Shown here: one piece after another, positions 27,716-37,444 of the stretch
Layout: every line of letters starts with the position of its first letter
How positions within the stretch are numbered: position 1 is the stretch's first letter
Assembly (NCBI RefSeq): GCF_030732865.1
Contig: NZ_JASHKB010000001.1
Span: 1 to 64,000 of the forward strand
Direction of reading: 5' to 3'
Length of the DNA stretch: 64,000 nucleotides
Origin: Roseitalea sp. MMSF_3546
Lineage (GTDB): Bacteria > Pseudomonadota > Alphaproteobacteria > Rhizobiales > Rhizobiaceae
Program-made: the position numbers and the translations under genes
Notes under the pieces: generated by a model
Database searches by the model: none
What the model saw: only the letters and a program-made list of their open reading frames with translations
Told to the model about the DNA's origin: nothing

Positions 27716-28288
27716 TCAGAAGTCGGTGTCGACCTTGTCGTCCTGCTCGAGCGCGCGCCGCAGCCGGCCGAAGGCAAGCCGGATGCGCGATTTGACCGTG
27801 CCCAGCGGCAGGCCGGTCTGCTCGGCGATCCGGCTGTGCGAATAACCCAGAAAGAAGGCCATCTTCACCAGTTCCACCTGTTCGCCCGGCAGTTCGGCCA
27901 TCGCCCGGCGCACGCGGTCGTCGCGCTGTTCGGCATCCATGGCGACATCGACCGCGGTCGCCTCGGCGGGCTGCAGCATCGGCTCGTCGGGGTCGAGCTG
28001 GCCGGTCCGGTCGCGCCGCAGCGCGTCGATGCGCCGGTTGCGCGCCACCCGGAACAGCCAGGTCGACAGCGACGACTTGGCCGGGTCGAACAGATGCGCC
28101 TTGTGCCACAGCACGATCATGACATCCTGGGCGATATCCTCGGCCGCACCGTCCTCCATGCCCAGCCGGCGCAGATAGGCCTTGATGCGCGGAGCGAAGA
28201 AATCGAACAGCTCGGTGAAGGCCGCCCGATCGCGCTCGCCGGCGATCCGTGCGGCGAGCGCGGCGAAGTGTCTGTGCTGTTCGCTCAT
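27716..28288 (-). CDS. ECF (group 4) RNA polymerase sigma factor
   Basis: A 190-residue sigma factor with only regions 2 and 4. Region 2: AFTELFDFFAPRIKAYLRRL, EDIAQDVMIVLWHKAHLFDP and LSTWLFRVARNRRIDALRRD. Region 4: LPGEQVELVKMAFFLGYSHS, then RIAEQTGLPLGTVKSRIRLA. It resembles alphaproteobacterial RpoE-type ECF factors that respond to oxidative or singlet-oxygen stress. The downstream neighbour is convergent and upstream lies IalB on the other strand, so no anti-sigma factor is adjacent. The targets are unknown. Confidence 0.92.
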   Translation of the reverse strand: MSEQHRHFAALAARIAGERDRAAFTELFDFFAPRIKAYLRRLGMEDGAAEDIAQDVMIVLWHKAHLFDPAKSSLSTWLFRVARNRRIDALRRDRTGQLDPDEPMLQPAEATAVDVAMDAEQRDDRVRRAMAELPGEQVELVKMAFFLGYSHSRIAEQTGLPLGTVKSRIRLAFGRLRRALEQDDKVDTDF

Positions 28289-28623
28289 GAAACGCAGTCA
28301 GCCCGTTTTCGGAGGATCGACTCCCCTCGGGACGTCCAGCCCGTGCCGCCCGGACCCGCCGCCGCCTCGATGCCAGGACCTTCACCCAACTTGCCGAACA
28401 AAGTCAAACTGTTGCCGCTTTCCTATCGAAAACCCGTTCCGGTGAATCGAAACGTCGCGCTTCCGCCGGGGCAAATTCGTGGCGCACAGCCTTCAAAAGC
28501 CGGGCCGATCGCCGCATCGTTCATGGTTTGGTAACCATCTTTTTGCCATTGTGGAAGCGGCATGCGCGTCCCGAGCCGGGTGTGATCATGCAGTGGCGAC
28601 ACGAGTAACGCAGTGGTGGGAAC
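28289..28623. other. Divergent intergenic region, sigma factor / IalB
   Basis: No gene is visible in these 335 bp, which must carry the promoters of the divergent sigma-factor and IalB genes. The only structure noticed is an interrupted inverted repeat, ATGGTT-TGGT-AACCAT (28522-28537), about 87 bp before the IalB start. I found no convincing ECF-type (GGAAC...GTT) pair. Confidence 0.5.
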
Positions 28624-29139
28624 ATGCTTGACGGGAAACCCTTTGTCGCAACCCTTCTGGCCCCGGTGATCCTGGCCTTCACGGTCGCCATGGCGGCCGC
28701 GCAGACGCCGCAGCGCATCGGCCAGTTCAACGATTGGGGCGCCATCAGCTATCAGTCGTCCAACGGCAAGGTCTGCTATGTCGTTTCGCTGCCGCTGACA
28801 AAGGAGCCGGCCAACCTCAATCATGGCGAGAACTTCTTCCTGGTCACCCAGCGCGGCAATCAGAACGTCACCTACGAGCCGCAATTCATCGCCGGCTACC
28901 CGCTGCAGGAGAATTCGCAGGTCAAGGTGACTGTCGACGGCAAGCCCTTCACCTTCTTCTCCAAGGAAAACACCGCCTGGACCGAGAACGCGGCCCAGGA
29001 TTCCATTCTGGTCGACGCCATGAAGGCCGGTGCGCGCATGGTGGTCGAGGCCACCTCCGGCCGCGGCAACCAGACCACCTATGAATATTCGCTTTCGGGC
29101 GTCACCGCGGCCCTCAACGCGATCGAAAGCTGCGACTGA
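28624..29139 (+). CDS. Invasion-associated locus B (IalB) family protein
   Basis: A 171-residue secreted protein of the IalB family, common in Rhizobiales and first named in Bartonella, where it aids erythrocyte invasion. In free-living relatives the role is unknown. A Sec signal ([20 protein letters not shown]) is followed by the family core: [33 protein letters not shown], and [18 protein letters not shown]. Two cysteines (in KVCYVV and the final ESCD) may form a disulfide. A strong terminator follows before rlmN. Confidence 0.93.
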   Translation: MLDGKPFVATLLAPVILAFTVAMAAAQTPQRIGQFNDWGAISYQSSNGKVCYVVSLPLTKEPANLNHGENFFLVTQRGNQNVTYEPQFIAGYPLQENSQVKVTVDGKPFTFFSKENTAWTENAAQDSILVDAMKAGARMVVEATSGRGNQTTYEYSLSGVTAALNAIESCD

Positions 29140-29172
29140 TCGGGCGCCAACAACAATCCTCCAGTCACGACT

Positions 29173-29200
29173 GCCGGGCCTTCGTGCCCGGCTTTTTCTT
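29173..29200 (+). terminator. Rho-independent terminator after the IalB gene
   Basis: A stem of GCCGGGC and GCCCGGC (29173-29179 with 29186-29192), loop CTTCGT, then TTTTTCTT. It starts 33 bp after the IalB stop and separates it from rlmN. Confidence 0.94.
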
Positions 29201-29266
29201 GCAATCGGCGCCGCGATGCCACATCTGGGCGGGCAGACCGACACGCCCGATGCCGAGGCACCGACA

Positions 29267-30502
29267 ATGCCCGCAACACTCGACCTGACCGACGCCAAGG
29301 CCCGTGCCGCGCCGACACCGGCCCGGCCGCACGCGCTCGACGAACGCCCGGCCCTGGCCGGGCTGACACGCGAGCGGCTGCGCGCCACGCTGATCGAGGC
29401 CGGCGTCGGCGAGCGACAGGCGCGCATGCGCGTCCAGCAGATCTGGCACTGGCTCTACGTGCGGGGCATCGACGACCTGGCCGCGATGAGCAATGTCTCC
29501 AAGGACCTGCGCGCCCTGCTTGCCGAAAACTTCACGATCGGCCTGCCCGAGATCGTCGAGGAACAGATCTCCGCCGACGGAACGCGCAAATGGCTTCTGC
29601 GCTATCCCGCGCGTGGCGCCGGGCGGCCGGTCGAGGTGGAGACGGTCTATATCCCAGAGGAGGGGCGCGGCACGCTGTGCGTCTCCAGCCAGGTTGGCTG
29701 CACGCTCACCTGCACCTTCTGCCATACCGGCACGCAGCGGCTGGTGCGCAACCTGACCGCCGGCGAGATCGTCGCCCAGGTTCTCATCGCGCGCCAGCGG
29801 CTGGGCGATTTTCCCGATGCGGACACGCCCGCCGGCGCCATCGTTCCGGGGCGCGGGCGCAAGGTCTCCAACATCGTCATGATGGGCATGGGCGAGCCGC
29901 TGTACAATTATGACAATGTCCGCGACGCCATCAACGTGTTCACCGATGGCGAAGGGCTGTCGCTGTCCAGGCGCCGCGTGACGCTGTCCACTTCGGGCGT
30001 CGTGCCCAAGATCGGCCCGATCGGCGCCGAGACCGGGGCGATGCTCGCGATCTCGCTGCATGCCGTCACCGACGCATTGCGCGACGTTCTCGTGCCGATC
30101 AACAGGAAATACCCGCTCGCCGAACTGCTGGCGGCGTGCCGCGCCTATCCGGGGCTGTCCAACGCCCGCCGCATCACCTTCGAGTATGTCATGCTCAAGG
30201 GCGTCAACGACAGCCTGGCCGAGGCGCGCGAACTGGTCGGCCTGCTCAAGGGCATTCCGGCCAAGATCAACCTCATTCCGTTCAACAAATGGCCCGGCTC
30301 GGATTACGAATGCTCGGACTGGGACCAGATCGAGCGCTTCGCCGACTTCATCAACGCCAATGGCTATGCCTCGCCGGTGCGCACGCCGCGCGGCCAGGAT
30401 ATCCTTGCTGCCTGCGGCCAGCTCAAATCGGAAAGCGAGCGGATGAAGAAGACCGAGCGGCTGGCCTATGAGGCGATGATGATCGCCGGCCAAGGCGAGT
30501 GA
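29267..30502 (+). CDS. rlmN: Dual-specificity RNA methyltransferase RlmN
   Basis: Radical-SAM enzyme that methylates C2 of A2503 in 23S rRNA and A37 in some tRNAs. The 411-residue protein has the cluster motif [13 protein letters not shown] (C-x3-C-x2-C), [27 protein letters not shown], and the C-terminal resolving cysteine in ILAACGQL. The N-terminal helical domain ([17 protein letters not shown]) recognises RNA. I start at the ATG at 29267 (GAGG 8-9 bp upstream); an ATG at 29216 is possible. IalB before rlmN is an order I recall from other Rhizobiales. Confidence 0.96.
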   Translation: MPATLDLTDAKARAAPTPARPHALDERPALAGLTRERLRATLIEAGVGERQARMRVQQIWHWLYVRGIDDLAAMSNVSKDLRALLAENFTIGLPEIVEEQISADGTRKWLLRYPARGAGRPVEVETVYIPEEGRGTLCVSSQVGCTLTCTFCHTGTQRLVRNLTAGEIVAQVLIARQRLGDFPDADTPAGAIVPGRGRKVSNIVMMGMGEPLYNYDNVRDAINVFTDGEGLSLSRRRVTLSTSGVVPKIGPIGAETGAMLAISLHAVTDALRDVLVPINRKYPLAELLAACRAYPGLSNARRITFEYVMLKGVNDSLAEARELVGLLKGIPAKINLIPFNKWPGSDYECSDWDQIERFADFINANGYASPVRTPRGQDILAACGQLKSESERMKKTERLAYEAMMIAGQGE

Positions 30503-30514
30503 ACCGCACGCCCC

Positions 30515-31162
30515 TCATCGCGCCTGCGCGGTCAGTATCTTCACCGCGAACGCGCCGAAAACGCCGGCGAACATCCAGTCGAGCAGACGCGTGATCCGCG
30601 GCCGTGCCTTGAGCGCGCCGGCGAACAGATCGGCCGCCAGGATCATCGGCAGGATGATCGGCACCGCCACGAACAGAAAGAACAGCCCCAGGAAGATCAG
30701 CTTGCCCGGCGCGTTCGGATCGTCCGGCGAGACGAACTGCGGCAGGAAGGTCAGGAAGAACAGCGCCACCTTCGGGTTGAGGATGTTGATGCCGATACCT
30801 GTCAGGTAGTGGCCCCAGAGCGAACCGGCCTTTCCCCTGCTGCTCTCGCGCACGGTGAAGGACGAGCCGTGCCGGATCGCCTGCCAGGCTAGATAGACCA
30901 GATAAAGCGCGCCCACGATCTTGAGCACCATGAAGGCGGTCGGCGCCGCCACCAGCAGGGCCGAAAGGCCGAGCGCCACCAGCACGGTGTGGATCAGCAC
31001 GCCCGTCACCGCGCCCGCAAAGCAGGCAAGGCCCACCGCCCGCGAATGGGTGATCGCGCGACCCACATACAGCGCCATGTCCGGCCCGGGCGTTATCGCC
31101 AGAATGGCCGATGCGAGCGCGAACTGCACCAGGACCGAGACACCGGGAATGAATTCGCTCAT
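30515..31162 (-). CDS. LysE/RhtB family exporter
   Basis: A 215-residue membrane protein with about six helices. The family N-terminus is seen in VQFALASAILAITPGPDMAL (ITPGPD motif), and GIGINILNPKVALFFLTFLP is the conserved middle block. The family exports amino acids or related metabolites. The ATG at 31162 has GGAGG with a short spacer; upstream frame extension has no homology. It is convergent with rlmN, 12 bp apart. Confidence 0.93.
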   Translation of the reverse strand: MSEFIPGVSVLVQFALASAILAITPGPDMALYVGRAITHSRAVGLACFAGAVTGVLIHTVLVALGLSALLVAAPTAFMVLKIVGALYLVYLAWQAIRHGSSFTVRESSRGKAGSLWGHYLTGIGINILNPKVALFFLTFLPQFVSPDDPNAPGKLIFLGLFFLFVAVPIILPMILAADLFAGALKARPRITRLLDWMFAGVFGAFAVKILTAQAR

Positions 31163-31346
31163 CCGAACCTCCGTCCGTTGCTGCCTTGATGACAGCACGC
31201 CGGCCCCGCAGCGCCGCATGCAGACCGGCAATCAAGAACGATTCGACTCCTCCCGCAACCCGATTCGTGCATGGGGGCGCCTTGCGTCTCAGGCGCCGCG
31301 GCCGTTCCGGGCGGCGGCTGGCGGCGGACGCCATGCGACCTGCGCA

Positions 31347-31392
31347 CATGAGCTGCGCCCATGAGCTGCGTCCATGACCTGCGTCCATGACC
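31347..31392. repeat. 13-bp tandem repeat, about 3.5 units
   Basis: Units CATGAGCTGCGCC, CATGAGCTGCGTC, CATGACCTGCGTC and a partial CATGACC lie head to tail at 31347, 31360, 31373 and 31386. They sit in the 330-bp gap between the divergent LysE and argG genes, just upstream of the likely argG promoter. No other structure was noticed in that gap. Confidence 0.9.
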
Positions 31393-31426
31393 GCCGGTTC
31401 ACGCGTCACGGGCATTCTTCCGACAC

Positions 31427-31454
31427 TTGCACGCAGGCACAAACGCAATATGGT
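31427..31454 (+). promoter_or_regulatory. Candidate argG promoter
   Basis: TTGCAC (31427-31432), a 16-bp spacer, then TATGGT (31449-31454), placing transcription start about 32 bp before the argG ATG. It was recognised by eye; sigma-70-like spacing supports it. Confidence 0.45.
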
Positions 31455-31492
31455 GCGCCCGCATCAACCCCCCACTCCCCGGAACACCAAGA

Positions 31493-32719
31493 ATGCCCAA
31501 CGAACACCTCGCCGCAAAAAAGGTCGTGCTCGCCTATTCGGGCGGGCTCGATACCTCGATCATCCTGAAATGGCTGCAGACCGAACTCGGTGCCGAAGTC
31601 GTCACCTTCACCGCCGATCTGGGCCAGGGCGACGAGTTGGAGCCGGCCCGGCGCAAGGCCGAGATGCTCGGAATTCGCGAGATCTATATCGAGGATCTGC
31701 GCGAGGAGTTCGTGCGGGACTTCGTCTTTCCCATGTTCCGCGCCAATGCGCTCTATGAGGGCGTCTACCTGCTCGGCACGTCGATCGCCCGGCCACTCAT
31801 CTCCAAGCGGCTGGTCGAGATCGCCGCCCAGACCGATGCCGATGCCATCGCCCACGGCGCCACGGGCAAGGGCAACGACCAGGTCCGGTTCGAGCTGTCG
31901 GCCTACGCGCTGAACCCGGACATCAAGGTCATCGCGCCGTGGCGCGACTGGACGTTCAAGTCGCGCACGGACCTGATCGATTTCGCCGAAAAGCATCAGA
32001 TCCCGGTGCCCAGGGACAAGCGCGGCGAGGCGCCGTTCTCGGTCGACGCGAACCTTCTGCATTCGTCCTCCGAGGGCAAGGTGCTCGAGGATCCCTGGGT
32101 CGCCCCGCCCGAATATGTCCATATGCGCACGGTCTCGCCCATGGAGGCGCCCGACACGCCCACCGACATCGAGATCGCCTTCGAAAGGGGCGATCCGGTC
32201 GCGCTGAACGGCGAGGCGATGAGCCCGGCGACGCTTCTGGCCGCGCTCAACGATCTTGGCCGCGACAACGGCATCGGCCGCCTCGACCTTGTCGAGAACC
32301 GGTTCGTCGGCATGAAGTCGCGCGGCGTCTACGAGACGCCCGGCGGCACGGTCCTTCTGGCGGCCCATCGTGCCATGGAATCGATCACCCTCGATCGCGG
32401 CGCGGCGCATCTGAAGGACGAGCTCATGCCGCGTTATGCCGAGCTGATCTATAACGGCTTCTGGTTCTCGCCCGAGCGCGAAATGCTGCAAGCGGCCATC
32501 GACCACAGCCAGGCCCGGGTCGAGGGCAGTGTCCGGCTCAGGCTCTACAAGGGCAATGCCATCGTCACCGGCCGCAAGTCGGACACCTCGCTCTATGACG
32601 ACGCGCTCGTGACCTTCGAGGACGATCGCGGCGCCTACGACCAGAAGGACGCCGCCGGTTTCATCCGGCTCAACGCGCTGCGCCTGCGCACGCTGGCCGC
32701 GCGCGATCGGGGCCGATAG
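31493..32719 (+). CDS. argG: Argininosuccinate synthase
   Basis: Joins citrulline and aspartate with ATP to form argininosuccinate, the penultimate step of arginine synthesis. The 408-residue protein carries the N-type ATP pyrophosphatase loop [14 protein letters not shown], then [28 protein letters not shown], and [14 protein letters not shown]. The start is the ATG at 31493 ([13 protein letters not shown]), the usual family N-terminus, though the ribosome site is weak. The gene is monocistronic or weakly linked to the TAXI-protein gene 26 bp downstream. Confidence 0.98.
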   Translation: MPNEHLAAKKVVLAYSGGLDTSIILKWLQTELGAEVVTFTADLGQGDELEPARRKAEMLGIREIYIEDLREEFVRDFVFPMFRANALYEGVYLLGTSIARPLISKRLVEIAAQTDADAIAHGATGKGNDQVRFELSAYALNPDIKVIAPWRDWTFKSRTDLIDFAEKHQIPVPRDKRGEAPFSVDANLLHSSSEGKVLEDPWVAPPEYVHMRTVSPMEAPDTPTDIEIAFERGDPVALNGEAMSPATLLAALNDLGRDNGIGRLDLVENRFVGMKSRGVYETPGGTVLLAAHRAMESITLDRGAAHLKDELMPRYAELIYNGFWFSPEREMLQAAIDHSQARVEGSVRLRLYKGNAIVTGRKSDTSLYDDALVTFEDDRGAYDQKDAAGFIRLNALRLRTLAARDRGR

Positions 32720-32745
32720 GCCAGCCTCGATCGGCGTGATGGGCA

Positions 32746-34128
32746 ATGGAACCGGACCGGCAAACCGATGCAGCGCCCGACGAGCCGGCCCGCAATCCGG
32801 CCAACGCCGTCTCGCGGCGTTCGCGCGTGTTCAAGCGCAGCGTCCTGCTCGCCCTACTCGTCGCGATCCTGGCCATTCTTGCCACCTGGCAGTGGATATC
32901 GCGCGACCGGCCGCCCGCCACGCTGACGATCGGCACCGGGCCGATCGGCTCGGATGCCCATATCCTTCTGCGCGAGGTGGCCGAAGTCACCGAGCGCCAC
33001 TCGGATTCGCTACGCCTCGAAATCGTCCCCACGCGCGATGCATCGCACAACATCGCATTGCTGAACGCCAGGCAGATCGACGCTGCGGTGATTCGCGCCG
33101 ACACGCCGGTCTTCTCCGACATTCGCGGCATCGCCGCGCTCTATCCCGATCTGTTCCATCTGATCGTGCGCCAGAGGGCCCCGGCCCGCACCGTCCAGCA
33201 GATCGAGCGGCTCAGTGTCTCCATCCCGGAATACGACACAGCCAACTTCCGGTCCTTCTGGGTCATCGGCGACCATTACGATCTGCCGATCGAGGGGTTC
33301 GACTGGCAGGCCGAGCCATTCCTGACCGGGGCGAGGAGACTGCTCGGCGGTGAAGTCGACGCGCTGTTCGCCGTGCGCTCGCTGCGCGACCGGCAGTTGA
33401 TCCGCATGTTCGAGGATGCACAGCTGACCGGTCTCGACCTGCGCTTCATCTCCATTGGCCAGGCCGAGGCCATTGCCGTCAAGCGGCCCTTTCTCGAAGC
33501 GGCGAAGATCCCCGAAGGCGCGTTCACCGGCGCGCTCCCCGTTCCTGCGCGCGACACCTCGACCCTGGCCGTCCAGCGCCTTCTGGTCACGCGCGAGGAT
33601 GTCGGCGAAGCGCCGCTTCGCGAACTCACCCGGATCCTCTTCGAGCATCGCAAGGACCTGACGATCCGTTTCGCCCTGGCCTCGGCGATCGCACGACCGG
33701 CGGCGACCGGCGGCCTGACCGTGCCTTTGCACGACGGCGCCCGCGCATTCTACGAGCGCGACGAGCCGAGCTTCGTCCAGGAGAACGCCGAGCCGCTGGC
33801 CCTTTTGGTCACCGTCCTCACCCTGGTCGTATCCGGCCTGTTCGCCCTGCGCTCGCGGTTCGTCGCCAGCCAGAAGAATCGCGCCGACGTGTTCAACTAT
33901 CAGCTTCTCGACATCCAGAAGCGCGCCGCGGTCAGCACCGATCCGGCCGAACTGGGCGCGCTGAAGGCCCAGATCAACGAGGTGCTCGCCACGGTCGTGC
34001 GCTCGCTCGACACCGACGAGGTCTCCGAGGAGGGCTTTCAATCCTTCTCGCTGCTGTGGGAAGCGGTGCGCGAGACCATCAATGATCGTTTCGCCGAACT
34101 GCAGCGACGCCGCCCGCCCACGCGCTGA
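32746..34128 (+). CDS. TAXI family TRAP solute-binding-like protein, membrane-tethered
   Basis: A 460-residue protein related to TAXI-type TRAP binding proteins (LTIGTGPIGSDAHILLREVA near residue 60; ALLNARQIDAAVIRADTPVF). Instead of a cleavable signal it has a cytoplasmic N-terminus of about 28 residues and an uncleaved helix (SVLLALLVAILAILATWQWI). A second helix, near residues 350-370 (ALLVTVLTLVVSGLFALRS), is followed by a soluble C-terminal domain of about 90 residues. The binding domain would thus face the periplasm, tethered at both ends. No TRAP permease is nearby. A sensory or scaffolding role is possible but unproven. Confidence 0.85.
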   Translation: MEPDRQTDAAPDEPARNPANAVSRRSRVFKRSVLLALLVAILAILATWQWISRDRPPATLTIGTGPIGSDAHILLREVAEVTERHSDSLRLEIVPTRDASHNIALLNARQIDAAVIRADTPVFSDIRGIAALYPDLFHLIVRQRAPARTVQQIERLSVSIPEYDTANFRSFWVIGDHYDLPIEGFDWQAEPFLTGARRLLGGEVDALFAVRSLRDRQLIRMFEDAQLTGLDLRFISIGQAEAIAVKRPFLEAAKIPEGAFTGALPVPARDTSTLAVQRLLVTREDVGEAPLRELTRILFEHRKDLTIRFALASAIARPAATGGLTVPLHDGARAFYERDEPSFVQENAEPLALLVTVLTLVVSGLFALRSRFVASQKNRADVFNYQLLDIQKRAAVSTDPAELGALKAQINEVLATVVRSLDTDEVSEEGFQSFSLLWEAVRETINDRFAELQRRRPPTR

Positions 34129-34220
34129 CGGCCGCCGCAAAACCCCACGCGGCACTTGGCACCCGCACCGGGCCGGCTTAGGTGAAGCGGAGACCGCCCG
34201 ATCCCGATCACTCACACCGG

Positions 34221-36260
34221 ATGCACCCCGTGACAAGCAAGATCAATCCCGCCATGGACAAATGGGATGGCCCGCTCGGCCTGCCCCGCTTCGAGGACAT
34301 TGAGGACACCGACTTCGTACCGGCGATCAAGGCCGGCTTTGCCGCCGAACTCGCCGAAATCGAGGCGATCGCCGGCAATCGGGAGCCGCCGACCTTCGAC
34401 AACACGGTCGCAGCGCTCGAGCGCTCGGGTCAATTGCTGTCGCGGGCGGCGACGCTCTTCTATCTCAAGGCGTCCAACCACACCAATCCGATCATCCAGG
34501 CCGCCGAGCGCGAACTATCGCCGCTGTTTGCCCGCCATGGCGGTGAAATCGCGCGCAACCGGGAACTGTTCGAGCGCATCGAGCGTCTCTGGCAGGATCG
34601 CCTCGAACTTGACGAGGAGCAGCGGCAGGTCCTCATGCGCTACAGACGCAATCTGATCCGCCAGGGCGCCGCGCTCGAAGGCGAGGACCAGGCCCGCCTG
34701 ACCGCGATCAACGCACGCTTGGCGGAGCTGGGCACGGCGTTCGGCCAGAACGTGCTCAGGGATGAGGCCGAATGGACGATGCCGGTCGATGCCGCCGATC
34801 TTGCCGGCCTGCCGCAATGGCTGGTGAACGCCATGGCCGGCGTTGCCGCCGAAAACGGCAAGGACGGCGGCCACGCCGTCAGCCTGTCGCGCTCGATCGT
34901 CGAGCCCTTCCTGACATTTTGCCCCAACCGCGAATTGCGCGAAAGGGCGTGGCGCGCATGGATGTCGCGCGGCGAGGGCGAAGGCGACGCCGACAATCGT
35001 CCCATCATGGCCGAGACACTGGCCCTGCGCGCGCAGAAGGCCGCGCTGCTCGGTCATGACCATTTCGCCGAACTCAAGCTCGACGGCACCATGGCGAAGA
35101 CGCCCGAAGCGGTGAACGCGCTGCTCGAGACGGTCTGGGACAAGGCCCGCACGAGCGCCGCGCGCCAGGCCGACGACATCGCCGCGCTGATGCGCGAGGA
35201 GGGCGCCAACCATCGGCTCGAGCCCTGGGACTGGCGATACTATGCCGAAAGGATCCGGGCGGCGCGCTACGACTACGCCGATGACGAGGTCAAACCCTAT
35301 ATGCGTCTCGAACGCATGATCGAGGCCGCCTTCGACACGGCCGGCCGGCTCTTCGGCCTGCGCTTCGAGGAAGTCCGGGGATTGACGACGCACCATCCGG
35401 ACACCCGTGTCTGGCAGGTCAGCGACGCCGACGGAAACCACGTCGCCGTGTTCGTGGGCGACTATTTCGCCCGCCCCACCAAGCGTTCGGGAGCCTGGAT
35501 GAGCGCGATGAAGGTGCAGTCGGCGCTCAGGGGGGAGACGCCGATCGTCACCAATTCGATGAACTTCGCCAAGCCGCCGGCCGGCCGGCACGCCTATCTG
35601 TCGTTTGACGACGCACGCACGCTGTTCCACGAATTCGGCCATGCACTGCACGGGATGCTCTCCAACGTGACCTATCCCAGCATCTCCGGTACCCGCGTGG
35701 CGCGTGACTTCGTCGAACTGCCCTCGCAACTCTTCGAGCACTGGCTGACCGTGCCCGAAGTGCTCAACCGCTTTGCGGTGCATGAGGAAACGGGCGAACC
35801 GATGCCCGCCGCGTTGCTCGACAAGGTTCTGGCCGCCAGCAATTTCGACACCGGCCGTGAAACGATCGAGTACACCGCCTGCGCCTTGCTCGACATGGCC
35901 TTTCACCAGCGCGCGCAAGTGCCCGATGACGTCGTCGCCTTCGAACACGAAAGGCTGTCCGCGCTCGGCATGCCCGGGGCGATCGCGATGCGTCACCGGC
36001 CGCCGCATTTCCAGCACGTCTTTTCTGGCGATCACTACTCGGCCGGCTACTACTCCTACATGTGGTCGGAGGTGCTCGATGCCGATGCGTTCTCGGCCTT
36101 CGAGGAAGCTGGCGACCCCTTCGACACCGATCTGGCCGACAGGCTGCGCGAACACATCTATGCGGCCGGCGGCGCGCGCGATCCGGAGGACTCCTATCTG
36201 GCGTTCCGCGGCCGGCTCCCGACGCCTAACGCCATGCTGGCAAAACGCGGTCTTGCGTAG
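34221..36260 (+). CDS. M3 family oligopeptidase (peptidyl-dipeptidase Dcp / OpdA-like)
   Basis: A 679-residue zinc metallopeptidase that degrades oligopeptides in the cytoplasm, including cleaved signal peptides in relatives. The catalytic motif is TLFHEFGHALHGML (H-E-x-x-H), with the downstream Glu in the region of ARDFVELPSQLFEHW and the His/Tyr loop in HVFSGDHYSAGYYSYMWSEV. The N-terminus WDGPLGLPRFEDI matches the family. Starts at a GTG (34182), ATG 34221 or ATG 34254 are all possible; none has a strong ribosome site, and 34221 best fits the family N-terminus. Confidence 0.95.
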   Translation: MHPVTSKINPAMDKWDGPLGLPRFEDIEDTDFVPAIKAGFAAELAEIEAIAGNREPPTFDNTVAALERSGQLLSRAATLFYLKASNHTNPIIQAAERELSPLFARHGGEIARNRELFERIERLWQDRLELDEEQRQVLMRYRRNLIRQGAALEGEDQARLTAINARLAELGTAFGQNVLRDEAEWTMPVDAADLAGLPQWLVNAMAGVAAENGKDGGHAVSLSRSIVEPFLTFCPNRELRERAWRAWMSRGEGEGDADNRPIMAETLALRAQKAALLGHDHFAELKLDGTMAKTPEAVNALLETVWDKARTSAARQADDIAALMREEGANHRLEPWDWRYYAERIRAARYDYADDEVKPYMRLERMIEAAFDTAGRLFGLRFEEVRGLTTHHPDTRVWQVSDADGNHVAVFVGDYFARPTKRSGAWMSAMKVQSALRGETPIVTNSMNFAKPPAGRHAYLSFDDARTLFHEFGHALHGMLSNVTYPSISGTRVARDFVELPSQLFEHWLTVPEVLNRFAVHEETGEPMPAALLDKVLAASNFDTGRETIEYTACALLDMAFHQRAQVPDDVVAFEHERLSALGMPGAIAMRHRPPHFQHVFSGDHYSAGYYSYMWSEVLDADAFSAFEEAGDPFDTDLADRLREHIYAAGGARDPEDSYLAFRGRLPTPNAMLAKRGLA

Positions 36261-36304
36261 TATGCGCGGGCACTGAGATGCATCTGGGCAGATATTGAAC
36301 GGCG

Positions 36305-37393
36305 ATGCAATGGTCCTTTTCCATCGGCACGGTGGCAGGAAGTCAGATCCGCATCCATCTGACCTTCTTCCTGCTGCTTGCCTGGATCGGCCTTGTGGCG
36401 CTTCAGACAGGCGGCACCGCCGCGGCGGTCGAGGGCATCGCCTTCATCATCGCCATTTTCGCCTGCGTGGTGCTGCATGAGCTCGGCCATGCCATCGCCG
36501 CGCGGCGCTATGGCATCGTCACGCCGCGCATCACGCTGCTGCCGATCGGCGGCGTGGCGCAGCTCGAGCGCATGCCCGAAAAGCCCGGCCAGGAGATCGT
36601 CGTCGCGCTGGCCGGCCCGGCCGTCAACGTCGTCATCGCCACGGTCCTGATCTTCATCCTGGGTGCCAATGTCGACCTTTCGACGGCCGCCGCGATCGAG
36701 GATCCGACGGTGAGCTTCGTGGCGCGCGTTGCGGCGGTCAATGTGATCCTGGTGCTGTTCAACCTCATCCCCGCCTTTCCCATGGATGGCGGACGGGTCC
36801 TGCGCGCGCTGCTGGCGACGCGCTATTCGCGCGTCCGGGCGACGCAGATCGCCGCCCGTATCGGGCAGTTCCTGGCCATCATATTCGGTTTCCTGGGCCT
36901 TCTTGGCGGCAATCCGCTGCTCATCTTCGTGGCGATCTTCGTCTATATCGCCGCCACCGCCGAATCGCAGATGACGGGCATGCAGGACATTGCGCGTTCG
37001 CTGGGCGTGCGCGATGGCATGATCACCCAGTACGAGGCGCTCGGCCCCGGCGCCCGTCTGGGGCAGGCGGCCGATCTTCTGCTGATGACCACGCAGCGCG
37101 AGTTTCCCGTGCTCGCCAATGACGGCACCATGGCCGGCGTGCTCGGCACGCGCGACCTGATCGCCGGGCTCGACGAGGCCGGCCGCGACGGGCCGGTCAG
37201 CGCCTACATGAACCGCGACGTGCCGGTGATGACCGAAGACGAAACGCTCTATGCGGCCATGGTTCAGCTCCAGCAGCATCGCAAGCCCGCCGTCGCCGTG
37301 ATGGGCCGCGACGGCGCGCTCGCCGGCTATGTGACGGCTGAAAACCTGTCCGAACTGATGATGGTCGAGGACGCGCTCGCCGGCCGTCGGTAG
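36305..37393 (+). CDS. Site-2-type zinc metalloprotease (M50) with CBS pair
   Basis: A 362-residue membrane protease. The first 220 residues hold about six helices with active-site FACVVLHELGHAIAAR (H-E-x-x-H near residue 57) and the third ligand in NLIPAFPMDGGRVLRAL. Residues about 240-360 are two CBS repeats (FPVLANDGTMAGVLGTRDL; KPAVAVMGRDGALAGYVTAE), which sense adenine nucleotides in relatives. This M50-CBS (SpoIVFB-like) class cleaves transmembrane substrates; its substrate here is unknown. It lies 44 bp after the M3 peptidase gene. Confidence 0.94.
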   Translation: MQWSFSIGTVAGSQIRIHLTFFLLLAWIGLVALQTGGTAAAVEGIAFIIAIFACVVLHELGHAIAARRYGIVTPRITLLPIGGVAQLERMPEKPGQEIVVALAGPAVNVVIATVLIFILGANVDLSTAAAIEDPTVSFVARVAAVNVILVLFNLIPAFPMDGGRVLRALLATRYSRVRATQIAARIGQFLAIIFGFLGLLGGNPLLIFVAIFVYIAATAESQMTGMQDIARSLGVRDGMITQYEALGPGARLGQAADLLLMTTQREFPVLANDGTMAGVLGTRDLIAGLDEAGRDGPVSAYMNRDVPVMTEDETLYAAMVQLQQHRKPAVAVMGRDGALAGYVTAENLSELMMVEDALAGRR

Positions 37394-37444
37394 CCGAGGT
37401 TCCGGGCATTTCCCTGGGCCGCGGCCTGCCCTATCCTGGCGATC

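Noticed and set aside
31347-31392. CRISPR-like array
   Set aside because: The 13-bp units are contiguous with no spacers; no cas genes are in the window.
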